This document shows positions 10,002 through 16,453 of a stretch of DNA of 49,937 bases, piece by piece (the stretch's first letter is position 1; each line of letters opens with the position of its first letter). The notes under the pieces were generated by a model. The model searched no databases and was not told the DNA's origin. It saw only the letters and a program-made list of their open reading frames with translations. Position numbers and translations under genes: made by a program. The DNA comes from Schlegelella_A sp035995885 (GTDB lineage Bacteria; Pseudomonadota; Gammaproteobacteria; Burkholderiales; Burkholderiaceae_C). The DNA lies in NCBI GenBank assembly GCA_035995885.1, contig DASYKC010000028.1:1-49937 (forward strand), written 5' to 3'.

Positions 10002-11720
10002 TCAGCGCGGACGCCCGTGCCGCGACCAGCGCTCGGCGAGGTCGAACGCCCCCTGGACCAGCAGCGCGAGCGCCGCCGCCGGCAAGGCGCCGGCGAGCAT
10101 GACGCGGCTGTCGTTGACGGCGAGACCGGCGACGATGCGCTCGCCGAAGCCGCCGGCGCCGATGAACGCCGCCATCGTCGCGGTGCCGACGTTGATCACG
10201 GCCGCCGTCTTGACGCCCGCCAAAAGCGTCGGCGCGGCGAGCGGCAGCTGGACCAGGCGCAGCGCCTGACCCGGCGTCATGCCGAGCGAGAGCGCCGCCT
10301 GCGCCGTGCCGCCCGAGACGCTTAGCAGGCCGGCGTGCGTGTTGCGAACGATCGGCAGCAAGGCGTAGAGAAAGAGCGCGAGCACGGCCGGCACGATGCC
10401 GATCGCGCCGACGAGCGCGATCAGGAACGCGAGCAGGGCGAGCGACGGGATCGTCTGCAGCAACGCGACCGCACCGAGCAGGACCGGCTCGCTGCGCGGC
10501 CAGCGCCAGGCGGCGATGCCGAGCGGCACGCCGACGACGAGCGCGAGCGCGAGCGAGCCGAAGACGAGCAGCACGTGCTGGCCGGCGAGGCGGCCGAAGT
10601 CGGGCGCAAAGACGCGCTCGACGAGCGTCGCCTGCGCCCGCTGCGGCGCATTCGCCGCACCGCCGCTCGCGGCCGGTCGCGACGCGCTCGCGGCGAAGCC
10701 GCCGGCGAGGAACTTCTTCGCCGTCTCGGCGAAGCTGCGGCCGTCGATCTCGACCTCGCCGTTCATCGCGATCATCGTCGCCGCGTCGATCGAGCCCGCG
10801 AGCCGGGCGAGCGGCGCGGCGTCGACGCCGGCGCGCATGAGGACGACGGCGTCGTACTTCGGGAAGAAGCCGAGGTCGTCGTCGAGGACGGTGAGGCCGA
10901 GGCGGCCGAGCTTGGCGTCGGTCGAGTAGACGTCGATGACGTCGACGCGGCCGGCGGCGACGGCGTCGTAGGCGAGGCCATGGTCGAGGCCGATCGGCGC
11001 CGCGGCGCGGCCGCCGTAGGCCTTGCTCAATGCCGGCCAGCCGTCGCCGCGCTCGAGGAACTCGTGCGACAGGCCGAGAACGAGGCCGGCGCCGGCCGGC
11101 TTGAAGAGGTCGGAGATGCGGCTGATGCCGAGCGACTTCGCCTTCGCCGCCGTCATCGCCAGCGCGTAGGTGTTGTTGAAGCCGAAGGGCACGGCCGCCT
11201 TCAGCCCGCGCGGCGCGAGCCAGCGGTTGAGCTCGTCGAGCGACGGGTTGCCCTCGCGCTTCAAGAGCTCGCGAACGATCGTTCCGGTGTATTCCGGATA
11301 GAGGTCGACGGCGCCGCTGGCGAGCGCCTGCTCGAGGATGCCGGTGTTGCCGAGCCCCGGCTTGTGCAATGCCGGTCGACCGGCGGCGGCCAAGCTCTGG
11401 GCGAGGATCTCGCCGAGCACGTACGACTCGGTGAACCGCTTCGAGCCGACGACCAGCGGCGCGCCTTCGGCCGCACCCGCCGCATGCCCGAAAAAGAGGC
11501 AGCCGGCGGCAGCGATCGAGATGCCGGAGCGGCGTAGGAAATCTCCTACGGGACGAAGGGCGCTTCTCGGTCCGGGCCCTGCCGTGCCTTGGCCGACACT
11601 CGCAGCCTCAGTGTTGCTGAAGCGTGCCCATCCTTTGCCTTCATTTGCCGCCGCGGCGGGCTCCCCCGAGGGCTCGACCGTCGTGCGGCCGTCGTCGCCG
11701 AGCGGCGCAGGTCGTCCCAT
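10002..11720 (-). CDS. Osmoprotectant ABC transporter: fused substrate-binding protein and permease (start uncertain)
   Basis: This is a fusion of an OpuAC/OpuBC-type binding domain for glycine betaine or choline with an OpuBB-type permease. The binding domain begins at LVVGSKRFTESYVLGEILAQ and includes DLYPEYTGT, FGFNNTYALAM and DVYSTDAKL. The permease half has about six membrane segments and the EAA-like loop GMTPGQALRLVQLPLAAPTL. A signal peptide (SGISIAAAGCLFFGHAAG) precedes the binding domain, but no ATG, GTG or TTG lies in frame just before it. The nearest in-frame start is ATG 11720, which adds about 54 low-complexity residues and overlaps the start codon of the divergent receiver gene. 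No ATPase gene is adjacent, so the nucleotide-binding subunit must come from elsewhere. The function as osmoprotectant import is inferred from family. Confidence 0.85.
   Translation of the reverse strand: MGRPAPLGDDGRTTVEPSGEPAAAANEGKGWARFSNTEAASVGQGTAGPGPRSALRPVGDFLRRSGISIAAAGCLFFGHAAGAAEGAPLVVGSKRFTESYVLGEILAQSLAAAGRPALHKPGLGNTGILEQALASGAVDLYPEYTGTIVRELLKREGNPSLDELNRWLAPRGLKAAVPFGFNNTYALAMTAAKAKSLGISRISDLFKPAGAGLVLGLSHEFLERGDGWPALSKAYGGRAAAPIGLDHGLAYDAVAAGRVDVIDVYSTDAKLGRLGLTVLDDDLGFFPKYDAVVLMRAGVDAAPLARLAGSIDAATMIAMNGEVEIDGRSFAETAKKFLAGGFAASASRPAASGGAANAPQRAQATLVERVFAPDFGRLAGQHVLLVFGSLALALVVGVPLGIAAWRWPRSEPVLLGAVALLQTIPSLALLAFLIALVGAIGIVPAVLALFLYALLPIVRNTHAGLLSVSGGTAQAALSLGMTPGQALRLVQLPLAAPTLLAGVKTAAVINVGTATMAAFIGAGGFGERIVAGLAVNDSRVMLAGALPAAALALLVQGAFDLAERWSRHGRPR
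11533..11550. promoter_or_regulatory. Perfect inverted repeat CGTAGGA-AATC-TCCTACG
   Basis: Seven-base arms are separated by four bases, upstream of the receiver gene and overlapping the signal-peptide region of the transporter. The right arm is one of five TCCTAC boxes in the window (see 14286, 16103, 25112, 30628). From that arm, an 18-base spacer leads to CGGTC at 11568-11572, and a GACACT hexamer begins at 11595. The left arm is the same box on the other strand, so it could serve both directions. Confidence 0.5.
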
Positions 11721-12129
11721 GACCCAGCTGAAAGCGTTCATCGTCGAGGACAGCCCCGTCATCCGCGAGAACCTGGTCGCCGCCCTCGAGGAGATGGCGC
11801 CCATCGACGTCGTCGGCACCGCGGAAGACGAAGCCGGCGCGCTGTCGTGGCTGGCGGCGAGCGAGAACCGGTGCGATCTGGTGGTGGTCGACATTTTCCT
11901 GAAGAGCGGCTCGGGCCTCGGCGTGCTCAAGGCCGCGGCCGGCGCGCGCCTGCTGGCCAAGCTCGTCGTTCTCAGCAACTACGCGACGCCCGACATGCGC
12001 CGAAAGTGTCTCGAGCTCGGCGCCGACCGCGTCTTCGACAAATCGAACGAGATCGACGCGCTCATCCTCTACTGCTGCCGGCTCGCCGACGGCAGCACCG
12101 GCAACACCGAATACAACCCGCTCTCATAA
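11719..12129 (+). CDS. Receiver-only response regulator
   Basis: This is a 136-residue stand-alone CheY-like receiver with no output domain. It has the acidic pocket VEDSPVI (Glu10, Asp11), phosphoacceptor Asp58 in LVVVDIFLKSGSG, a Ser in VVLSNYATP, and the conserved Lys in RVFDKSNE. The C-terminal tail is short. It converges on the NarL-type regulator gene (stop to stop about 20 bases) and lies near the CHASE3 kinase. It could be a phosphate sink, a phosphorelay intermediate or a protein-interaction switch for that kinase. These are inferences from position. An inverted repeat with a TCCTAC box lies about 170 bases upstream. Confidence 0.88.
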   Translation: MTQLKAFIVEDSPVIRENLVAALEEMAPIDVVGTAEDEAGALSWLAASENRCDLVVVDIFLKSGSGLGVLKAAAGARLLAKLVVLSNYATPDMRRKCLELGADRVFDKSNEIDALILYCCRLADGSTGNTEYNPLS

Positions 12130-12149
12130 GGCGCCGGGGCCGGCGCGCC

Positions 12150-12782
12150 TCATTGGATCAAGCCGTTCTTCAGCGCGTAGTAGGTCAGGTCGCTGTTCGA
12201 CTCGAGCTTCATCTTCTCCATCACCCGGGTACGGTACGTGCTGACGGTTTTCACGCTGAGCGACATGCTGTTGGCCATGTGGCCGATCGTCTCGCCCTTG
12301 GCGAGGCGGAGGAACACCTGGAACTCGCGCTCGGAGAGCTGCTCGTGAGCGGGCTTGTCGCCGCCGCCGCCCAGCCCGTCGGCGAGCAGCTCGGCGACGC
12401 CGGCGGTGATGTACTTGCGGCCGCGGTAGACGGTGCGGATCGCCTTGACGATCTCCTCGGGGTCGCAGTCCTTGTTGAGGTAGCCGCTCGCCCCCTGGCG
12501 CAGCAGTGTCGTCGCGTAGTGCTCTTCGGGGAAACCAGAGAGAATCAGCACCGGCAGGTCCGGGGCGCGCGCCTTGATCGCGGCAAGGGCGTCGACGCCG
12601 CTCTGGTCGGGCATGGACAGGTCCATGACGAGGACGTCGACCTGGCCCTTCCTGACGATGTCGACCGCCTCGCGGCCGTTCGCCGCCTCGGCCACGACGG
12701 TGAGATCGACCTGCTCGGAGAAGAACTGACGCAGCCCGGCACGAACAATGGCGTGGTCGTCGATGATGGCGATTCTGATCAT
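12150..12782 (-). CDS. NarL/UvrY-type response regulator
   Basis: This is a 210-residue DNA-binding response regulator. The receiver (about 1-120) has IIDDHAIVRAGLRQFF, phosphoacceptor Asp54 in VLVMDLSMPDQSG, Ser in VLILSGFPEEHY and Lys in GYLNKD. A LuxR-type helix-turn-helix is at about 145-205 (LSEREFQVFLRLAKGETIGH, then SVKTVSTYRTRVMEKM). It resembles UvrY/BvgA-like members of the family. It is divergent from the CHASE3 sensor kinase, with 66 bases between the start codons, which suggests a cognate pair. It is the best candidate in the window for the protein that binds the repeated TCCTAC boxes; this is an inference. Confidence 0.93.
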   Translation of the reverse strand: MIRIAIIDDHAIVRAGLRQFFSEQVDLTVVAEAANGREAVDIVRKGQVDVLVMDLSMPDQSGVDALAAIKARAPDLPVLILSGFPEEHYATTLLRQGASGYLNKDCDPEEIVKAIRTVYRGRKYITAGVAELLADGLGGGGDKPAHEQLSEREFQVFLRLAKGETIGHMANSMSLSVKTVSTYRTRVMEKMKLESNSDLTYYALKNGLIQ

Positions 12783-12848
12783 GGCGGCAGCACCGTTGGA
12801 AGGTGCGTGATTTCCTCGATGAGGCAAGTTTAGAGGCATGGCCGGACG

Positions 12849-14258
12849 ATGAGCTTTCTTTCGCGTTTCCGGGGCAACGTGATCGCCTTCCCGCTGGCGG
12901 CACTGGCCGCGCTGGCGATGCTCGCGATCAGCGAGGCGTCGTACCAGGACGCGACCTCCTCGCTCGACCGCCTGGGCGAGCGCGGCACCGCCCGCGCCAA
13001 GCTCAACGACCTGGTCAAGTCGCTGCTCGACGCCGAGACCGGCCAGCGCGGCTACCTCCTGACCGAGCGGCGCGAGTACCTGCGTCCCTACCAGCAGGCG
13101 CAGCAGGAGACGCGAACGCTGCTCGCCTGGCTGGCCAGCTACTACGCGAAGGACGCCAAGACCGAGCCGGTGATGCTCGAGATCGCCAAGGAGACCGAGG
13201 CCAAGCTGAGCGAGCTGGCGACGACGATCGAGCTGCACGACCGCGGCGTCCCGAACGGCTGGCGCGAGCTCATGCTCTCCGACATCGGCCGCGAGAAGAT
13301 GGAGCACGTGCGAACGCTCGGCGAGCAGCTGATCGAGCACGAGACGGCCGAGGTCGCGGTGGGCCGGCGCAGCGTCTACCAGACGCTCTGGCTGAACCGG
13401 ATCGGCGTCTCGGCGATGGCGGCGCTGAGCCTGCTCGCGCTCTTCATGTACCTGCGCCAGACCGCGACCCTCGACCGCGCCCTCGCCGACGAGGCCGATC
13501 GGATGGCGGGCGATCGCGACCGCCTCGAGCGCGAGGTGGCGGCGCGAACGATGCAGCTGAAGGAGCTCGCCCAGCACCTGCAGACGATCCGCGAGGACGA
13601 GCGCAGCCGGCTCGCGCGCGAGCTGCACGACGAGCTCGGCGCCCTGCTGACCGCCGCCAAGCTCGACGTCGCCCGCCTCAAGTCGCGCCTCGGCGCGAGC
13701 GCGAGCGCCGATGCGGCCGAGCGCCTGGCCCACCTCAACGAGGCGCTGAACGGCGGCATCGCGCTGAAGCGCCGGATCATCGAAGACCTGCGGCCGTCGT
13801 CGCTCAGCAACCTCGGCCTGGTCGCCGCGCTCGAGATCCAGCTGCGCGAGTTTTCGGCGCGCAGCGAGATCGCCGTGGTCGACCGGCTCGAGGCCGTCGA
13901 CGTGAGCCCGGCCGCGCAGCTGACGATTTATCGCCTCGTCCAGGAGGCCCTCACGAACGTCGTCAAGTACGCCAAGGCGAGCGAAGTCGTCGTCACCCTG
14001 AAGGCGGCGCCGGACGGCGGCGCGCTCGTCTCGGTGCGCGACAACGGCATCGGCTTCGACACCGATGCGCCGCGCCTGGCCCGCCACGGCCTGATCGGCA
14101 TGCGCTACCGCGTCGAGGCCGAAGGCGGCTCGATGCGGCTGGAGTCCAGGCCCGGCGACGGCACGCTGATCGAAGCGATGCTGCCGGCGCCGGCAGCGCA
14201 GCCGGCACGCGACGACGACGGCGGCATCGCCGCGTTGCCGGCGGCGGCAGAGGCATGA
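12849..14258 (+). CDS. CHASE3-domain sensor histidine kinase (NarX/DegS type)
   Basis: This is a 469-residue membrane sensor kinase. Two membrane segments (about 9-31 and 182-199) enclose a CHASE3 extracytoplasmic domain with the signature DAETGQRGYLLTERREYL. A coiled linker leads to a HisKA_3 dimerisation domain with His260 in RLARELHDELGALLTAAKLD, and then a HATPase_c domain (VQEALTNVVKYAKASEV, VRDNGIGFD, HGLIGMRYRVEAEGG). HisKA_3 kinases normally pair with NarL-type regulators, and such a gene lies immediately upstream in divergent orientation. The C-terminus is an alanine-rich tail. The stress operon starting at 14436 lies downstream on the same strand with 177 bases between. The signal is unknown. 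Confidence 0.94.
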   Translation: MSFLSRFRGNVIAFPLAALAALAMLAISEASYQDATSSLDRLGERGTARAKLNDLVKSLLDAETGQRGYLLTERREYLRPYQQAQQETRTLLAWLASYYAKDAKTEPVMLEIAKETEAKLSELATTIELHDRGVPNGWRELMLSDIGREKMEHVRTLGEQLIEHETAEVAVGRRSVYQTLWLNRIGVSAMAALSLLALFMYLRQTATLDRALADEADRMAGDRDRLEREVAARTMQLKELAQHLQTIREDERSRLARELHDELGALLTAAKLDVARLKSRLGASASADAAERLAHLNEALNGGIALKRRIIEDLRPSSLSNLGLVAALEIQLREFSARSEIAVVDRLEAVDVSPAAQLTIYRLVQEALTNVVKYAKASEVVVTLKAAPDGGALVSVRDNGIGFDTDAPRLARHGLIGMRYRVEAEGGSMRLESRPGDGTLIEAMLPAPAAQPARDDDGGIAALPAAAEA

Positions 14259-14285
14259 ACATGCCGCGCGCCGCTGTCGGTCGCG

Positions 14286-14314
14286 TCCTACCGGCTCCGG
14301 GTCGGTCCCCCGAC
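14286..14314 (+). promoter_or_regulatory. TCCTAC-N18-CCGAC candidate activator site
   Basis: TCCTAC (14286-14291) and CCGAC (14310-14314) are separated by 18 bases. A -10-like TATCGT begins at 14335, 49 bases after the first T. The arrangement matches the sites at 16103, 25112 and 30628. The site is 150 bases upstream of the DUF883 gene. Confidence 0.45.
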
Positions 14315-14435
14315 AGGGCCGCGCGCGCAGCACCTATCGTTCGAATCCGGCAGCGACCTGACACTGCCGTTGTCGTCTCTTCCGGCCTGCGGGCACGAGA
14401 AGCGGAATCCGCCACCCACCAGCAAAGGACACTCG

Positions 14436-14828
14436 ATGGACACGATCGGCAGCACCACCAGCAAGCCCATGGCCCAGCAAAGCCAGGACATGGCCGATAA
14501 CGCCGCGAACACGGCGCAAGGCGCGATCCGTTCGACCCAGCGCGCCACCGACCAGGCGCTCAATCGCCTCGCCGACAAGGTCGATGACGTGCGCAGCCAG
14601 GCGGCGCCCTTGCTCAACAAGGTGACTTCGCAGGCCGAAGCGGCAGCGCGGCGCGGCATGGAAGCCGTGCGCGACACCTCGCAACAGCTGCGCGAGCGTG
14701 CGCTCCAGGCGCAGGACCGGACCGTCTCCTACGTCAAGGACGAGCCGATCAAGGCGATGCTCATCGCCGCCGCGACAGGCGCCCTGCTGATGGGAATCAT
14801 CAGCATGCTCGGCCGCTCGCGCGACTGA
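14436..14828 (+). CDS. DUF883 (YqjD/ElaB-like) membrane-anchored stress protein
   Basis: This 130-residue protein has a long amphipathic helical region (about 15-100, for example TDQALNRLADKVDDVRSQA) and one C-terminal membrane segment (about 104-123, AMLIAAATGALLMGIISML) followed by basic residues. This is the layout of E. coli YqjD and ElaB, which anchor to the inner membrane, associate with ribosomes and are induced in stationary phase and stress. The start MDTIGS at 14436 is preferred over an in-frame ATG at 14370 because AAAGGA lies seven bases upstream of it. It is first in a three-gene unit with a YqjE-like gene and a hypothetical gene. A TCCTAC-type site lies upstream. Confidence 0.85.
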   Translation: MDTIGSTTSKPMAQQSQDMADNAANTAQGAIRSTQRATDQALNRLADKVDDVRSQAAPLLNKVTSQAEAAARRGMEAVRDTSQQLRERALQAQDRTVSYVKDEPIKAMLIAAATGALLMGIISMLGRSRD

Positions 14829-14860
14829 GCATCCCGCCGCAACGAAGGAGCCGCGCCACC

Positions 14861-15244
14861 ATGATCCACCCTCTGCTGCGGCTGGCCGCGACCGAGCCTC
14901 ATCTCCTGGGCGACCACGTCGAGGCCTACGCGGCCCTGGTCGGCGAAGAGGTGAGCAAGGTCTCGACCTCGCTGATCACCCGCGCCGCGCTCTACGGCGC
15001 GGCGCTCTGCCTGGTCGCCGTCGGCCTGGTCCTGGTCGGCGTCGCGCTCCTCCTCTGCGCCGCCATCCCGTCGAGCGACTATCCGGCGCCGTGGGCGATG
15101 TTCGCGGTGCCGCTGGCGCCGTTCGTCATCGCCGCCGGCTGCGTCATGGGCGCTCGCGCCAAGCCGGTCGAAAAGGCCTTCGACACCTTCAAGCAGCAGC
15201 TCCACGCCGACATGGCGATGCTGCGCGAGGTCGGCGCATCATGA
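14861..15244 (+). CDS. YqjE-like / phage-holin-family membrane protein
   Basis: This 127-residue protein has two central membrane segments (about 43-68 and 81-98) and cytoplasmic ends, with the end EKAFDTFKQQLHADMAMLRE. It fits the YqjE group (often annotated phage holin family protein), which is encoded next to yqjD in enterobacteria. A GAAGGAG ribosome site lies about ten bases before the ATG. The stop overlaps the next start as ATGA at 15241. It probably acts with the DUF883 protein at the inner membrane, but no biochemical function is known. Confidence 0.82.
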   Translation: MIHPLLRLAATEPHLLGDHVEAYAALVGEEVSKVSTSLITRAALYGAALCLVAVGLVLVGVALLLCAAIPSSDYPAPWAMFAVPLAPFVIAAGCVMGARAKPVEKAFDTFKQQLHADMAMLREVGAS

Positions 15245-15954
15245 GCACCGTCGCTTCGCCCACCATCGGCGCGTCGCGCGCCGAGGACAGCCCGGCAGCG
15301 GCCTCGCTCCGGCCGCGTACCGCCAGCGCCGCCCCTGCCGCGCCGAGCGCAACGACAGCGACGGCCAGCGCCGCGACGGCCGACGCGATCAAGGCGGCAG
15401 CGCAGGAAATCCGCGGCGCCGGCGCCGAAGCCTCGCGCCAGCCCTCCGCCGTCGACCGCCTCGCCGCCTCGCGCAACCGGTTGCGCGGCGCGATGATGGA
15501 AATCGCGCACCCGCCGAAGCGCCCGTCGCTCGCCTCGGGCGGGCTCGGCGAGCTCGGCACCAAGGTGCTCGACCGCATCCGCGAAGTGCCCGGCGCATCG
15601 CTTCTTCTCGAGACGCTCGAGAGCTGGTGGCACGAGCATCCGCTGCGCAGCGCCGGCCACGTCGCCGAAGACGCTTCGCGGCGAATCGTCCAGCCGATCG
15701 CCGAGCGCAATCCGCTCGGCCTGGTTCTCGCCGCGGCCGGCGCCGGCGCGCTGCTCGCGTTGTCGAAACCGTGGCGCTGGGCGTTGCGGCCGGCGCTCTT
15801 CGTCGGCCTGCTGCCGCAGCTGGCGATGCACGCCTTGCGCCGGATGCCGATGGACTCGTGGGTCGAGATGTTCGGCAATCTCGCCGGCTCGCGCAGGACC
15901 CGACCGCCAGCAGCCGCGGCCGGCGCCGGCGTGCGGGCACCCGACTTGCCGTAG
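15241..15954 (+). CDS. Hypothetical protein, third gene of the yqjDE-like unit
   Basis: This 237-residue protein has an N-terminal Ala/Thr/Ser-rich disordered region (about 1-75), a middle amphipathic part (RLAASRNRLRGAMMEIAHPP, and a Trp-rich LESWWHEHPL), and a hydrophobic part (about 160-200, GLVLAAAGAGALLALSKPW, then ALFVGLLPQLAMHAL). It overlaps the yqjE-like stop (ATGA), so it is translationally coupled. Position matches that of yqjK in E. coli, but size and sequence differ and I do not recognise a domain. It is likely an inner-membrane-associated partner of the DUF883 and YqjE-like proteins. Confidence 0.75.
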   Translation: MSTVASPTIGASRAEDSPAAASLRPRTASAAPAAPSATTATASAATADAIKAAAQEIRGAGAEASRQPSAVDRLAASRNRLRGAMMEIAHPPKRPSLASGGLGELGTKVLDRIREVPGASLLLETLESWWHEHPLRSAGHVAEDASRRIVQPIAERNPLGLVLAAAGAGALLALSKPWRWALRPALFVGLLPQLAMHALRRMPMDSWVEMFGNLAGSRRTRPPAAAAGAGVRAPDLP

Positions 15955-16036
15955 TCGGCTATCGGTTACCTCCCAACGGCCCCTTGTCGATCCGCTTCTC
16001 GCGGAACCCGACCGGTCTCCCTCCGTGGGGTCTTTG

Positions 16037-16062
16037 AAAACGCGCCTCGGCGCGTTTTTTTT
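16037..16062 (+). terminator. Rho-independent terminator
   Basis: AAAACGCG-CCTCGG-CGCGTTTT followed by further T residues is a strong intrinsic terminator. It ends the DUF883/yqjE/hypothetical transcription unit. The sequence from 15955 to this point shows nothing else. Confidence 0.9.
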
Positions 16063-16102
16063 CTTTCGGCCGCGCGGCTCGAATCTTGCTGTATCGGACA
16101 TA

Positions 16103-16130
16103 TCCTACAGCGTCCCTTGCGCCGTCCGAC
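16103..16130 (+). promoter_or_regulatory. TCCTAC-N17-CCGAC candidate activator site
   Basis: TCCTAC (16103-16108) and CCGAC (16126-16130) lie just after the terminator. A TATATT -10-like hexamer begins at 16153, 50 bases from the first T. The site is 83 bases upstream of the small membrane protein that precedes the glucan synthase. It is likely the promoter region of the 16186-26290 gene run. Confidence 0.5.
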
Positions 16131-16185
16131 AGACAGATCGCGCCTGTCTTCCTATATTTACCGAATACTGCGGACATCCCTTTCA

Positions 16186-16449
16186 ATGACCACCCACGCC
16201 GTTGCCCAGATCGCCAAGAAGGGTCCCAGCCGCCCTTGGGCGACGGCGTCTTTTCCCGATACGGCCGACACGACGCCGATGGAGCTTTCGGCGCTCGGCG
16301 CCCACGTCGATCGCTGCAACGGATCGCGCGGCCGGATGTTCCGCCTCCAATGCGCGGTCGACGCGATGATCGGCTTCGTCGCACCGCGATTCGTGACCAC
16401 CGCCGTCATCGTCGCCCTCGTCTTCGGGGTGGCCTCGCTGATCGTCTGA
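16186..16449 (+). CDS. Small membrane protein upstream of glucan synthase
   Basis: This 87-residue protein starts at MTTHAVAQIAKKG; an in-frame ATG 69 bases upstream lies inside the promoter region and is less likely. Residues about 67-86 form one C-terminal membrane segment (FVTTAVIVALVFGVASLIV). The N-terminal part is soluble with two Cys residues (DRCNG, LQCAVD). It ends four bases before the glucan synthase ATG, so the two are probably co-expressed. I do not recognise a family. It could be an accessory or stability factor of the synthase. Confidence 0.6.
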   Translation: MTTHAVAQIAKKGPSRPWATASFPDTADTTPMELSALGAHVDRCNGSRGRMFRLQCAVDAMIGFVAPRFVTTAVIVALVFGVASLIV

Positions 16450-16453
16450 CCGG

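Noticed and set aside
12150..14333. Extension of the NarL-type regulator to a 727-residue protein
   Set aside because: The extra N-terminal part is antisense to the CHASE3 kinase. The receiver begins at the ATG at 12782.
14861..15244. Phage holin, suggesting a prophage remnant
   Set aside because: The family name is shared with YqjE-like chromosomal proteins. The yqjD-like neighbour and lack of other phage genes argue against a prophage.
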